Shown: positions 18,320-25,863, numbered from the stretch's first letter. The stretch is DNA of 64,000 nucleotides from Variovorax paradoxus (GCF_009755665.1 NZ_CP046622.1:1054001-1118000); one strand, 5' to 3'. Notes: a model not told the origin generated them from the letters alone. Numbers and translations: made by a program.

Positions 18320-19000
18320 TCAGGGATACCGGGCAAGTGCCTGCCGGTCCATCACGGTGATGTAGCCGTAGCCACGCTGGATGAGGCCCGCGGTTTCGAG
18401 TTCGGTCAGCGCCATGTTGACGCGCTGGCGCGAAATGCCCACGAGCAGCCCGATCTCCTCCTGGTTGATCCGCAGCGTGGAATCGGTATTCGGATAGAGC
18501 ACCGGATGAAAGAGGCTCGAGATTCCACGCGCCACGCGCGCAGTCGGTTCGAGCAGCCGGTCGAACTTCACCATGGCAATGAACTGCCCGAGCCGCTCGT
18601 TCAAGTGCGAAAGCATGAAGTGGTTGAACGGAATGCTCCGCTCGAGCAACCATGAGAACGTGGCCCTCGGCAGGTGGACCGTGATGGTCGGACGTGTTGC
18701 CATGACCTCGTACCTGCGGTGCTCAGGCTTCAGCAGCGACCCTTCGCCGATCCATCCGCTGGCCGCGACCCCGGTGAACATGATCAGGCGGCCGTCCACC
18801 GTGGTGTCCTGAACCCGAAGAAAGCCTTCCAGCACGCCAATCCAGCTGTCGGCCATTTCGTCGCGCTGGCATACATAGGAGTGCGCTTCATGATGGCGGA
18901 CGTACAGTGCCTCGAATGCCTTCGTTCGCTCTGCCTGCGTGAGTGCGCGCGGCCAGATGCACCGTTCGAAGAAAGCATTCAGTTCCTTGGCCGGCAGCAT
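18320..19000 (-). CDS. Crp/Fnr family transcriptional regulator
   Basis: A 226-residue protein with a cyclic-nucleotide-binding-like beta barrel (DSWIGVLEGFLRVQDTTVDG, ASGWIGEGSLL) and a C-terminal winged helix (LRINQEEIGLLVGISRQRVN, LETAGLIQRGYGYITVMD). No N-terminal Cys cluster for an iron-sulfur centre is seen, so it is not a true Fnr. The downstream tannase-type esterase gene is a candidate target. The 163-bp gap to that gene shows no clear operator. Confidence 0.88.
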   Translation of the reverse strand: MLPAKELNAFFERCIWPRALTQAERTKAFEALYVRHHEAHSYVCQRDEMADSWIGVLEGFLRVQDTTVDGRLIMFTGVAASGWIGEGSLLKPEHRRYEVMATRPTITVHLPRATFSWLLERSIPFNHFMLSHLNERLGQFIAMVKFDRLLEPTARVARGISSLFHPVLYPNTDSTLRINQEEIGLLVGISRQRVNMALTELETAGLIQRGYGYITVMDRQALARYP

Positions 19001-19170
19001 GCGTTACCACCACGCCAGGCGAGAGATATTGGCGCGGGCAAAGAACGAACCAGAGCGGACTCTCATTGCGAATTTCCTTGAGCTGCCGAATCCTATGAGT
19101 GCTGGCTTGCCGAGTTTGTAGCGTGGACGACATTTAGGTCCTTGCGCCGCTGGGACAAACCCTGACGGGC

Positions 19171-19206
19171 AAAAAGAAAAAGGGGCGCCCCTCGCGGAGC
19201 GCCCCC
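19171..19206 (-). terminator. Intrinsic terminator after the HNH endonuclease gene
   Basis: On the minus strand GGGGCGC (19205-19199) pairs with GCGCCCC (19188-19182), followed by TTTTTCTTTTT. It starts 9 bases after the HNH stop and closes the tRNA/HNH transcription unit. Confidence 0.85.
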
Positions 19207-19214
19207 TTGTTCGT

Positions 19215-19778
19215 TCAGTTGAGCCTCGAGCCCTTCGGCAGCCGGCTCGCGAGCCACTCGTGCACGTCGGCTCGCACGTTCCGGCCTTCCAGGAGAAAGT
19301 CTTCCCAGCGGCTTGGCACGTACGGCAGGTAGACCAGCTTCATGCCCGCTTCCTCGGGCAGGCGGTCGGCCTTCTCCGAGTTGCAGGCGCGGCAGGCCGC
19401 GACCAGGTTCATCCAGTCCCAACCGCCGCCGCGGCTGACGGGAAGAATGTGCTCGCACGTGAGGTCTTGTTCGCGAAAGTGCTGCGCGCAGTAGGCGCAG
19501 GTGAAGCGGTCGCGCACGAAGAGCTTGCGCCGGCTGAAGGCCGGCGTGTGATCGAACAGGTTCACCTTTGCGCAGCCCTTGAGCGCGATGATCGGCGAGA
19601 TCTCCAGCCGGGATTCCGCGCCGCGCGCCACGTTGAAGCCCCCGCGCATCGTCGCCAGCGGACCTGCGCCGTCCTCCCACACAACGGAGTCCGTTGCATA
19701 GTGAGCGGCAGCGTGCTCAAGCGAGATCCAGGCCTGCGGCGTTCCCTGGACGTCGAGCTGAAGAACTTGGGGTTTCAT
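19215..19778 (-). CDS. HNH endonuclease family protein linked to a tRNA array
   Basis: This 187-residue protein has an HNH domain at residues about 88-135: zinc-binding pairs CAYC and CRAC, the catalytic segment CEHILPVSRGGGWDWMNL, and an Asn in the second half (NLVAACRACNSEKAD). The N-terminal 85 residues (QVLQLDVQGTPQAWISLEHA) are typical of a chromosomal HNH family in proteobacteria and cyanobacteria whose role is not established. ATG 19778 has a strong AAAGGAGG signal. The gene begins 62 bases downstream of a tRNA-Asn gene on the same strand and is followed by an intrinsic terminator, so it is probably transcribed with the tRNA array. Confidence 0.87.
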   Translation of the reverse strand: MKPQVLQLDVQGTPQAWISLEHAAAHYATDSVVWEDGAGPLATMRGGFNVARGAESRLEISPIIALKGCAKVNLFDHTPAFSRRKLFVRDRFTCAYCAQHFREQDLTCEHILPVSRGGGWDWMNLVAACRACNSEKADRLPEEAGMKLVYLPYVPSRWEDFLLEGRNVRADVHEWLASRLPKGSRLN

Positions 19779-19840
19779 GATGACGGCCTCCTTTCATGGC
19801 CGAGCGCTTTTTTTGAGGGGAATCTCCTGTTTGTTGGCTG

Positions 19841-19917
19841 TGGCTCCTCGACCTGGGTTCGAACCAGGGACCTTCGCATTAACAGTGCGACGCTGCTACC
19901 AGCTGAGCTATCGAGGA
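19841..19917 (-). tRNA. tRNA-Asn (GTT)
   Basis: It folds as a cloverleaf: acceptor TCCTCGA/TCGAGGA, anticodon arm TCGCA-CTGTTAA-TGCGA with anticodon GTT, T arm CCTGG-TTCGAAC-CCAGG, discriminator G and encoded CCA. The D stem has a C-C mismatch at its inner pair (GCTC/CAGC). It is the last tRNA of the array before the HNH gene. Confidence 0.9.
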
Positions 19918-19967
19918 AAAAAAGAAATTGTTCGATCGAGTGGGCGCCGGCAGCATTGCCGCGGCTG

Positions 19968-20168
19968 TTACCACTCGCCGATTTCGCGCACCCGCTGATC
20001 GAAGTCGAGCTTCTCGAACCGCTCGCGTGCGCGTTCGGCGTCCCGCTGGCGCTGCCCGGTCATTACACCGAAGCTGCGTGTGACCGCCTGCACAAGAGCG
20101 TTGCGAGGCCTGGGTTCGGACACCGTGATGCGGGTCGCCGGCCGGCGGTGGCTGGTGGTGAGTCGCAT
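19968..20168 (-). CDS. Small basic/charged hypothetical protein inside the tRNA array
   Basis: A 66-codon ORF starting MRLTTSHRRPATR and ending DQRVREIGEW. The N-terminal half is Arg-rich, and the C-terminal half (RDAERARERFEKLDFDQR) looks like a charged amphipathic helix. No family is recognised. Support comes from an excellent Shine-Dalgarno sequence (AGGAGG, six bases before the ATG) and from its position on the array strand between tRNA-Arg and tRNA-Asn. It may be a nucleic-acid-binding or regulatory peptide; that is speculation. Confidence 0.6.
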   Translation of the reverse strand: MRLTTSHRRPATRITVSEPRPRNALVQAVTRSFGVMTGQRQRDAERARERFEKLDFDQRVREIGEW

Positions 20169-20266
20169 GGATGTCCTCCTGTTGGTCGCGCTGGGCGGTG
20201 GTGAATGATCTCTGTATATCGGCGGGTGCCGTGAAATATTGAGCGGCTGCTCGCACTCCGGGTGTA

Positions 20267-20344
20267 TGGCCCCACGCACACGATTCGAACGTGCAACCCC
20301 CGGCTTCGTAGGCCGGTGCTCTGATCCAGTTGAGCTAACGCGGG
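20267..20344 (-). tRNA. tRNA-Arg (ACG)
   Basis: Acceptor CCCGCGT pairs with GCGTGGG (two G-U pairs). The anticodon arm is CCGGC-CTACGAA-GCCGG with anticodon ACG, and the T arm GCACG-TTCGAAT-CGTGT has one G-U. Discriminator G and CCA are encoded. As I recall it, the housekeeping betaproteobacterial tRNA-Arg(ACG) is quite different in acceptor and T stem, so this looks like an accessory copy. Confidence 0.88.
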
Positions 20345-20466
20345 AGGGGAGAAAGGCCTCTTGGCCAATCCTCCAATGGTGTCCGGTTACGAGTTCCGGC
20401 GCCTCCCAATCTTTGAGGCCGGTTTCCACGAGAGGACGATGTGAATCGCCCGGTCTCGCTCTTGTG

Positions 20467-20542
20467 TGGTCGGGGCGGCAGAAATCGAATCTGCGACCTG
20501 ATGCTCCCAAAGCAACCGCGCTGCCAACTGCGCTACGCCCCG
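20467..20542 (-). tRNA. tRNA-Pro (TGG)
   Basis: Acceptor CGGGGCG/CGCCCCG is perfect and the anticodon loop is TTTGGGA, giving anticodon TGG. T arm GCAGA-TTCGATT-TCTGC, discriminator A and CCA are present. The anticodon stem GTTGC/GCATC contains a T-T mismatch, a sign of drift or of a specialised tRNA. Confidence 0.87.
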
Positions 20543-20562
20543 AAACCTTCGAGTGAATCTGG

Positions 20563-20647
20563 TGGTGCCCCAAGAGAGCCTCGAACTCTCATGACTTTCG
20601 TCCCCGGCTTCTGAGGCCGGTGCGTCTTTCAATTCCGCCATCGGGGC
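20563..20647 (-). tRNA. tRNA-Leu (CAG)
   Basis: An 85-base class II tRNA: acceptor GCCCCGA/TTGGGGC, anticodon arm CCGGC-CTCAGAA-GCCGG with anticodon CAG, a long variable arm (GGACGAAAGTCAT), T arm GAGAG-TTCGAGG-CTCTC, discriminator A and CCA. In the D loop the usual GGTAGA is GAAAGA, so the invariant G19 is replaced. Confidence 0.87.
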
Positions 20648-20794
20648 ATTCCATTTCGGTTGTGTCTTCACGCGATTCGAGCGCTTGCGCGCCCACGTCG
20701 GCATCGCTGCACATGGCTGGGTCCAGACCGTGCACATCCCTCCAGGCCGCCGGCGCGGTTGGCCTCTGGAGGTGCTGCAAAGGCACACCCGAAA

Positions 20795-20871
20795 TGGAGC
20801 AGCAGGAGGGCTTCGATCCCTCGGCCTCAACGTTGGCGACGTTGCGCTCTACCTGGCTGAGCTACGGCTGC
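20795..20871 (-). tRNA. Degenerate tRNA-Gly-like gene (anticodon GCC)
   Basis: Acceptor GCAGCCG/CTGCTGC has one mismatch, the D arm is normal, and the anticodon arm is CAACG-TCGCCAA-CGTTG with anticodon GCC. The base before the anticodon is C instead of the near-universal T33, and the T loop reads ATCGAAG instead of TTCGAAN. Discriminator T and CCA are encoded. It is either decayed or a tRNA-like RNA not meant for normal decoding. It is the first element of the array. Confidence 0.7.
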
Positions 20872-20919
20872 ATGTTCTTGCGGATCGTCGGCCCACCAGT
20901 GAGGGGCGCGATCCGCGGC

Positions 20920-20936
20920 AAATTTTTAAAGAGCGT
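20920..20936 (-). promoter_or_regulatory. boxA-like antitermination element ahead of the tRNA array
   Basis: On the minus strand the leader contains GCTCTTTAAAAATT, differing by one base over its length from the E. coli rRNA boxA (TGCTCTTTAACAATTTA) and close to the boxA seen before betaproteobacterial 16S genes. It lies 49 bases upstream of the first tRNA. It suggests NusB/NusE-dependent antitermination of the array transcript. Confidence 0.6.
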
Positions 20937-21023
20937 TCACCGGCGCCGCTCGGCGGGTGAATTCACGGCAGCGCGATCACTGCAGTGGCGGCAGGCAACA
21001 GGTGCCGTTCGCGGTAGATGATG

Positions 21024-21065
21024 AAAAAAACAAAAAGGCCCGGATCCATTTCGGAATCCGGGCCT
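21024..21065 (-). terminator. Strong intrinsic terminator
   Basis: The 10-bp perfect stem AGGCCCGGAT/ATCCGGGCCT (21036-21065) is followed on the minus strand by TTTTTGTTTTTTT. It terminates a minus-strand transcript coming from the small ORF at 21094-21279 and insulates the tRNA array from it. Confidence 0.9.
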
Positions 21066-21093
21066 CTGATGAGAGAGCTTGGGAGGTATGCGC

Positions 21094-21279
21094 CTACGCG
21101 CTACCTCCACCCGGGTGCGGCTGATCCTCGTACTGCTGTCCGAGCCACAAGGTGGCCGGCGCTGCGGGAAGGGAGCTCAGCTGCGAATGCATGTTGAACG
21201 CCGCCAGACTGCGACCGCCGCGAAACGAGACGCGCACGAACGTACGGCCCGATGCCGGTCGGTTGTTCAGTGAGGTCAT
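21094..21279 (-). CDS. Small hypothetical protein
   Basis: A 61-codon ORF, MTSLNNRPASGRTF to PHPGGGSA. It has an Arg/Gly/Ser-rich N-terminal third and a Gln/Glu-containing tail, with no signal peptide or membrane segment. No family is recognised. A GTG 12 bases upstream is an alternative start, and no clear Shine-Dalgarno sequence is visible. The best evidence that something is transcribed here is the strong minus-strand terminator 29 bases after its stop codon. Confidence 0.4.
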   Translation of the reverse strand: MTSLNNRPASGRTFVRVSFRGGRSLAAFNMHSQLSSLPAAPATLWLGQQYEDQPHPGGGSA

Positions 21280-21385
21280 GTTTGCTTTCACGATGGTTTC
21301 CAGTGCTTGGCGAAGAAGTTCTCGATGATTCGAAGTTGGTTGCGGATGAAACGGGGACGAAGCAATTTCGTCGATGGGATGTACT

Positions 21386-21432
21386 GTAAACTCGGTTTAC
21401 TATTTCACGCAACACTTTTTTTGAGTGTTGTG
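21386..21432 (+). promoter_or_regulatory. Operator-like palindrome and T-rich hairpin ahead of the helix-turn-helix gene
   Basis: GTAAAC-TCG-GTTTAC (21386-21400) is a perfect inverted repeat in a locally AT-rich stretch. It is followed at 21410-21430 by CAACACT/AGTGTTG with a T-rich loop and a TGTTTTTTT tail. The first looks like a repressor site; the second looks like a plus-strand terminator or attenuator only 17 bases before the ATG at 21450. Autoregulation by the encoded protein is plausible. Confidence 0.5.
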
Positions 21433-21449
21433 TTTTTTTCTCACCAAGC

Positions 21450-21836
21450 ATGTCTCTTCCAGCTATCCGTCGCAACAACGTCCTGGTTCTCTTCGGCGAG
21501 TTTGTTGCGGAGCATGCGGCCAACGGGGCGGAGCCGCTCGGCTTGGCGGCCAGGTTTGCACAGAAGCTGCAGATCTCGGCCAGCATGTGGAGCCAGATCA
21601 AGAAAGGCCGAGTGATCTCGGACAAGCTGGCACGGCAGATCGAGTCCCATTGCGGAAAGGCCCCACTCTGGCTTGATGCGCCACAAGCCGCCGAGCCTTT
21701 GCCGGACGCGGGGGAGGAGCGGTTCGTGGAACTGGCGCGCCAGGCCTACAGGGCGCAGAACGCGCGTGGCAAGCGCGCGCTGCGCACCATCTTGCTGGAG
21801 CACGCGAACCCACCAGAGGGCAAAAGCCCCCGGTAG
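21450..21836 (+). CDS. Small helix-turn-helix (Cro/CI-like) protein
   Basis: This 128-residue protein has a predicted helix-turn-helix near residues 30-62 (LAARFAQKLQISASMWSQIK, then KGRVISDKLARQIE), resembling the XRE/Cro recognition unit, and a C-terminal basic helix (RFVELARQAYRAQNARGKRA). The leader is AT-rich against a GC-rich background and carries an inverted repeat and a hairpin, so the gene is probably tightly regulated, perhaps by itself. No classical Shine-Dalgarno sequence is seen. Function unknown; a DNA-binding regulator is the best guess. Confidence 0.75.
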   Translation: MSLPAIRRNNVLVLFGEFVAEHAANGAEPLGLAARFAQKLQISASMWSQIKKGRVISDKLARQIESHCGKAPLWLDAPQAAEPLPDAGEERFVELARQAYRAQNARGKRALRTILLEHANPPEGKSPR

Positions 21837-21858
21837 ATTGCAAGTGCCGCAGCCCGGC

Positions 21859-24072
21859 TCAGGCCACCGGCGGCAGGCGGTCCAGCAATTTGTCGAGCGT
21901 GATCGGATAGTTGCGCACCCGAGCGCCCGTGGCGTTGTAGACGGCGTTGGCCACCGCGGCCGCAACGCCGCACATGCCGAGCTCGCCCACACCCTTGGCC
22001 TTCATCGGCGACGAGATCGGGTCTGTCTCATCGAGGAAGATCACCTCCTGGTGCGGAATGTCGGCGTGCACCGGCACCTCGTAGCCCGCAAGGTCGTGAT
22101 TGACGAAAAAGCCGTGCCTCTTGTCGAGCGCCAGTTCTTCCATCAACGCGCCGCCAACGCCCATCGTCATGGCGCCGATCACCTGGCTGCGCGCCGACTT
22201 GGGGTTGAGAATGCGGCCGGCCGCGCATACAGCGAGCATGCGCCGGACGCGTATCTCGCCCGTGACGGCATCGACGCCCACCTCCACGAAATGCGCGCCG
22301 AAGGTGGATTGCTGGTACTTCTTGTCGAGGTCGCCGTACTCGATGCCGTCCTCGGCCACCAAGCCGTTCGTGCCCGCCGCTTCTGCAATGGGCACCACGC
22401 GTTCGCCGGACCGCACCATGCCGTCCGAAAATTCCACGCCCGCCGCCGCAGCAAAGCCCAGCTTGCTTGCAACGGCTTCGCGCAGCTTCATGCAGGCCGC
22501 ATAAACGCCCGAGGTCGAATTGTTGGCGCCCCACTGCCCGCCGGACCCGGCCGAAACCGGGTAGGCCGAATCACCCAGGCGCACCTGAACCTTGTCGAGC
22601 GTTACGCCCATCGTTTCTGCAGCCGTCTGCGCAATGATGGTGTACGAGCCCGTGCCTATATCGGTCATGTCGGTCTCGACGGTGACCATGCCGCGGTTGT
22701 CCAAACGCACGCGCGCGGCCGACTTCGTCAGCAGGTTGTTGCGGAACGCCGCGGCAACGCCCATTCCCACGAGCCAGCGCCCGTCGCGCTGCCGGCCCGG
22801 TGACGCGTTGCGCTTGCTCCAGCCGAAGCGCTCGGCGCCCGTGCGCAGGCACTCGATCAGCTTGCGCTGCGAGTAGGGACGCTCCGGTTTTTCAGGGTCG
22901 ACCTGGGTGTCGTTGAGCACGCGAAACTCGACGGGGTCGATGCCGAGCTTCTCGGCCATTTCGTCCATGGCAATCTCCAGCGCCATCAAGCCCGGCGCTT
23001 CACCGGGCGCACGCATGGCGTTGCCTTCGGGCAGGTCCAGCACGGCAAGCCGCGTGGTCGTCAGGCGGTTGGCGCCCGCATAGAGCAGCCGGGTCTGATT
23101 GACCGCGGTCTCCGCCTGGCCGCCAGGCAGGTCGCCGGACCAGCCTTCGTGCCCAATGGCCGTGATCTTGCCGTCCTTTCCGGCGCCGATGCGAATGCGC
23201 TGGATGGTCGCTGGCCGATGCGTGGTGTTGTTCATCATCAGCGGCCGCTGAAGTGCCACCTTCACGGGCCGCTTGGCCGCCCTCGCACCCAATGCGGCAA
23301 GCACCGCATCCGCGCGCACGAACAGCTTGCCGCCAAAGCCGCCGCCCACAAAGGGCGACACCAGGCGCACGTTGGTCTTGGGAATGCCGAGTGTCTTGGC
23401 GACGTCGCCGACGCCCCAGTCGATCATCTGGTTCGATGTCCAGATGGTGAGCTTGTCGCCCTTCCACTGCGCAATGGAAGCGTGCGGTTCCATCATGGCG
23501 TGCGACTCGTCGGGCGTGGTGTAGGTGGCATCGAGTTGCACCGGGGCCGATGCGAACGCGCCAGGGAAATCTCCGGTCTTCGTTTCAGGCTCGCCGGAAA
23601 ACGGGTTGGGCTTGGGCAGTTGCGCCCCACTCATTTCTGCCGACAGGTCGAAGCGGCCCGCTGTTCGCGTGTACTCGACGCGCACCAGCTGCGCCGCGGC
23701 ACGCGCCTGCTCGAAGGTGTTGGCCACGACCACTGCGACCGCCTGGTGGTAGTGATCGATCTCGGGCCCGCCCAGCAGCTTGGCCGTATTGAAGTCGCCC
23801 TTGCCGAGCTTGCCCGCATTGCGCGCCGTGACGATTGCCAGCACGCCCGGCGACGCGCGGGCGGCGGTCAGGTCCATCGAGGCGATGCGGCCTTTTGCGA
23901 TGCCGGCGCCCACCACGTAGCCATAGGCGGCATTGGGCACTTCGGAGTTGCGTTCATAGGCATAGCGCGCGGAGCCCGTGGTCTTGACGGGGCCATCGAT
24001 CCGGTCGGTCGGCTTGCCGATGATCTTGAGCTGGTCGATCGGGTTGGTGGTGGCGGGTGTGTCGAATTTCAT
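21859..24072 (-). CDS. paoC: Aldehyde oxidoreductase molybdenum-binding subunit (PaoC-like)
   Basis: The 737-residue large subunit of a xanthine-oxidase-family enzyme binds the molybdopterin cytosine dinucleotide cofactor. It contains the GGGFGGK loop (FVGGGFGGKLFVRADA), NAMRAPGEAPG, the DMTDIGTGSYT and GSGGQWGANNSTS segments, and the catalytic Glu in KGVGELGMCG near the C terminus. Length and subunit order match E. coli PaoABC, a periplasmic aldehyde oxidase. ATG 24072 follows GAGGAG. It is the last gene of the paoABC-type operon. The operon probably detoxifies aldehydes. Confidence 0.88.
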   Translation of the reverse strand: MKFDTPATTNPIDQLKIIGKPTDRIDGPVKTTGSARYAYERNSEVPNAAYGYVVGAGIAKGRIASMDLTAARASPGVLAIVTARNAGKLGKGDFNTAKLLGGPEIDHYHQAVAVVVANTFEQARAAAQLVRVEYTRTAGRFDLSAEMSGAQLPKPNPFSGEPETKTGDFPGAFASAPVQLDATYTTPDESHAMMEPHASIAQWKGDKLTIWTSNQMIDWGVGDVAKTLGIPKTNVRLVSPFVGGGFGGKLFVRADAVLAALGARAAKRPVKVALQRPLMMNNTTHRPATIQRIRIGAGKDGKITAIGHEGWSGDLPGGQAETAVNQTRLLYAGANRLTTTRLAVLDLPEGNAMRAPGEAPGLMALEIAMDEMAEKLGIDPVEFRVLNDTQVDPEKPERPYSQRKLIECLRTGAERFGWSKRNASPGRQRDGRWLVGMGVAAAFRNNLLTKSAARVRLDNRGMVTVETDMTDIGTGSYTIIAQTAAETMGVTLDKVQVRLGDSAYPVSAGSGGQWGANNSTSGVYAACMKLREAVASKLGFAAAAGVEFSDGMVRSGERVVPIAEAAGTNGLVAEDGIEYGDLDKKYQQSTFGAHFVEVGVDAVTGEIRVRRMLAVCAAGRILNPKSARSQVIGAMTMGVGGALMEELALDKRHGFFVNHDLAGYEVPVHADIPHQEVIFLDETDPISSPMKAKGVGELGMCGVAAAVANAVYNATGARVRNYPITLDKLLDRLPPVA

Positions 24073-24077
24073 GATGG

Positions 24078-25028
24078 TCAGCTCCTCGCTTGCACCATCG
24101 CCGCGGCCAGTGCGCGCTCGGCCAATGGCAACTTGAATGCGTTCTCGTGCGTCGGCTGCGCGCCGGCCAGAAGCTGCGCAGTCACGGCCTTGGCGCCTTG
24201 CGGCATCGAGGCTTCCGCGGACTCCAGGCGCCACGGCTTGTGCGCCACGCCACCCAGGGCCACGCGGCCGGAGCCGTCGCGCTGCACGATAGCCGCAACG
24301 GACACGAGCGCGAAGGCATAGGAGGCGCGGTCGCGCACCTTGCGGTAAACCTGCGCGCCGCCAATGGGCTTGGGCAGCGTGACGCTGGTGATCAGCTCAT
24401 CCTGCTCCAGCGCCGTTTCGATGTGCGGCGTGTCGCCGGGCAGGCGATGAAAGTCGGCAATCGGGATCACGCGCGTGCGGCCATCGGGGCGCACCGTTTC
24501 CACGGTCGCGTCGAGCACGCGCATGGCCACTGCCATGTCGCTGGGGTGTGTCGCAATGCAGGCCTTGCTGGCGCCGACCACCGCATGCTGGCGGGTAACG
24601 CCGCCAATGGCGCTGCAACCGCTCCCGGGCTGGCGCTTGTTGCACGGCTGGTCGGTGTCGTAGAAGTACGGGCAGCGCGTGCGCTGCAGCAGGTTGCCTG
24701 CCGTCGTCGCCTTGTTGCGCAACTGGCCGGAAGCGCCGGCCAGCAGCGCGCGCGACAGCACGCCGTAGTCGCGGCGCACGCGCTCGTCGGCCGCCAGGTC
24801 GGTGTTGCGCACCAGTGCGCCCACTCGCAAGCCGCCATCGGCCGTGGGTTCGATCTTGTCCAGTGCAAGGCCGTTCACGTCGACCAGGTGCGGCGGCGCT
24901 TCGATCTGCAGCTTCATCAGGTCCAGCAGGTTGGTGCCGCCCGCGATGAACTTGGCACCCGGGTTGCGCGCGATGGCCGCCGCGGCCTGTGCCGGAGACT
25001 GCGCCTTCTCGTAGGTAAACGGCTTCAT
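24078..25028 (-). CDS. paoB: Aldehyde oxidoreductase FAD-binding subunit (PaoB-like)
   Basis: The 316-residue FAD-binding subunit has the FAD-pocket motif [29 protein letters not shown], and a Cys-rich insertion ([20 protein letters not shown], then [10 protein letters not shown]) that in E. coli PaoB holds an additional 4Fe-4S cluster. It overlaps the end of paoA by four bases, and paoC begins 5 bases after its stop. It passes electrons between the molybdenum subunit and the 2Fe-2S subunit. Confidence 0.9.
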   Translation of the reverse strand: MKPFTYEKAQSPAQAAAAIARNPGAKFIAGGTNLLDLMKLQIEAPPHLVDVNGLALDKIEPTADGGLRVGALVRNTDLAADERVRRDYGVLSRALLAGASGQLRNKATTAGNLLQRTRCPYFYDTDQPCNKRQPGSGCSAIGGVTRQHAVVGASKACIATHPSDMAVAMRVLDATVETVRPDGRTRVIPIADFHRLPGDTPHIETALEQDELITSVTLPKPIGGAQVYRKVRDRASYAFALVSVAAIVQRDGSGRVALGGVAHKPWRLESAEASMPQGAKAVTAQLLAGAQPTHENAFKLPLAERALAAAMVQARS

Positions 25029-25675
25029 GCTCTGCTCCCCGCCACTTCGGTGATGGCCTCGACGATGTTGGAGTACGCGCCGCAGCGGCAGATGTTGCCG
25101 CTCATGCGCTCGCGCAGCTCATCGGCCGAGAGCATCGGGCGCGCGGTCAGGTCGGCGCTCACGTGGCTCGGAATGCCGCGCTTCACCTCGTCGATCACGC
25201 CGACCGCCGAGCAGATCTGGCCCGGCGTGCAGTAGCCGCACTGGTAGCCGTCGTGCTTGACGAATGCCGCCTGCAGCGGATGCATGTTCTGCGGCGTGCC
25301 CAGCCCTTCGATGGTGGTGACCTGCCCGCCATCGTGCATGACGGCGAGCGTCAGGCAGGAGTTGATCCGCCTTCCGTCGGCAATGACCGTGCACGCGCCG
25401 CACTGGCCGTGGTCGCAGCCCTTCTTGGTGCCGGTCAGGTGCAGGTGTTCGCGCAATGCATCGAGCAGGGTGGTGCGCGTATCGAGGTCGAGCGAATGCG
25501 CTTTGCCGTTGACGGTCAGCGACAGCTTCGCGCGGGGCACCGCACCTGCCGCGGAAGCAGCAGGCGCAGCGGCAGCAGGCGCGGAAGATGACACCGCCGC
25601 GGCAGTGGCGGCGGTTGCGGCGCCGACAATGAGCGCATCGCGCCGGGAGATCAGGTGGGTCGTGGGACTGTCCAT
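25025..25675 (-). CDS. paoA: Aldehyde oxidoreductase 2Fe-2S subunit with Tat signal (PaoA-like)
   Basis: A 216-residue small subunit. The N terminus has a twin-arginine signal ([19 protein letters not shown]), showing export of the folded enzyme to the periplasm. Two 2Fe-2S clusters are indicated by [11 protein letters not shown] plus a later C in INSCLTLA, and by CGYCTPGQ with CRCGAY. ATG 25675 follows AGGAG. It is the first gene of the operon, with a long leader carrying a 29-bp element also found before the hydrolase gene at 27106. Confidence 0.92.
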   Translation of the reverse strand: MDSPTTHLISRRDALIVGAATAATAAAVSSSAPAAAAPAASAAGAVPRAKLSLTVNGKAHSLDLDTRTTLLDALREHLHLTGTKKGCDHGQCGACTVIADGRRINSCLTLAVMHDGGQVTTIEGLGTPQNMHPLQAAFVKHDGYQCGYCTPGQICSAVGVIDEVKRGIPSHVSADLTARPMLSADELRERMSGNICRCGAYSNIVEAITEVAGSRA

Positions 25676-25863
25676 ATCGGCTCCTGTTGTTCGAGGTTCG
25701 TGGGTTCGTGGGCGATCACCGCTGATATCGCGAGCCATCGGCGATGGCAATAGGAGACCGGCTCTTTGTTGCCGGATGAGTTCCCCGACAGCAAAAAGGC
25801 CTCAGCCCGCGAGGCGTGGCCGGATCACCATTCTTCTGGCGCCACGCGCGGAATCGATAGAGC

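Noticed and set aside
20648..20794. A sixth tRNA in the spacer between tRNA-Leu and tRNA-Gly
   Set aside because: A GATTCGAGC-like stretch and a CCTCCAG/CTGGAGG hairpin occur, but no acceptor or anticodon arm can be assembled.
19171..21836. Prophage or integrative element around the tRNA array and HTH gene
   Set aside because: No integrase, terminase, capsid or direct-repeat attachment sites are visible; only the HNH and HTH genes would fit.
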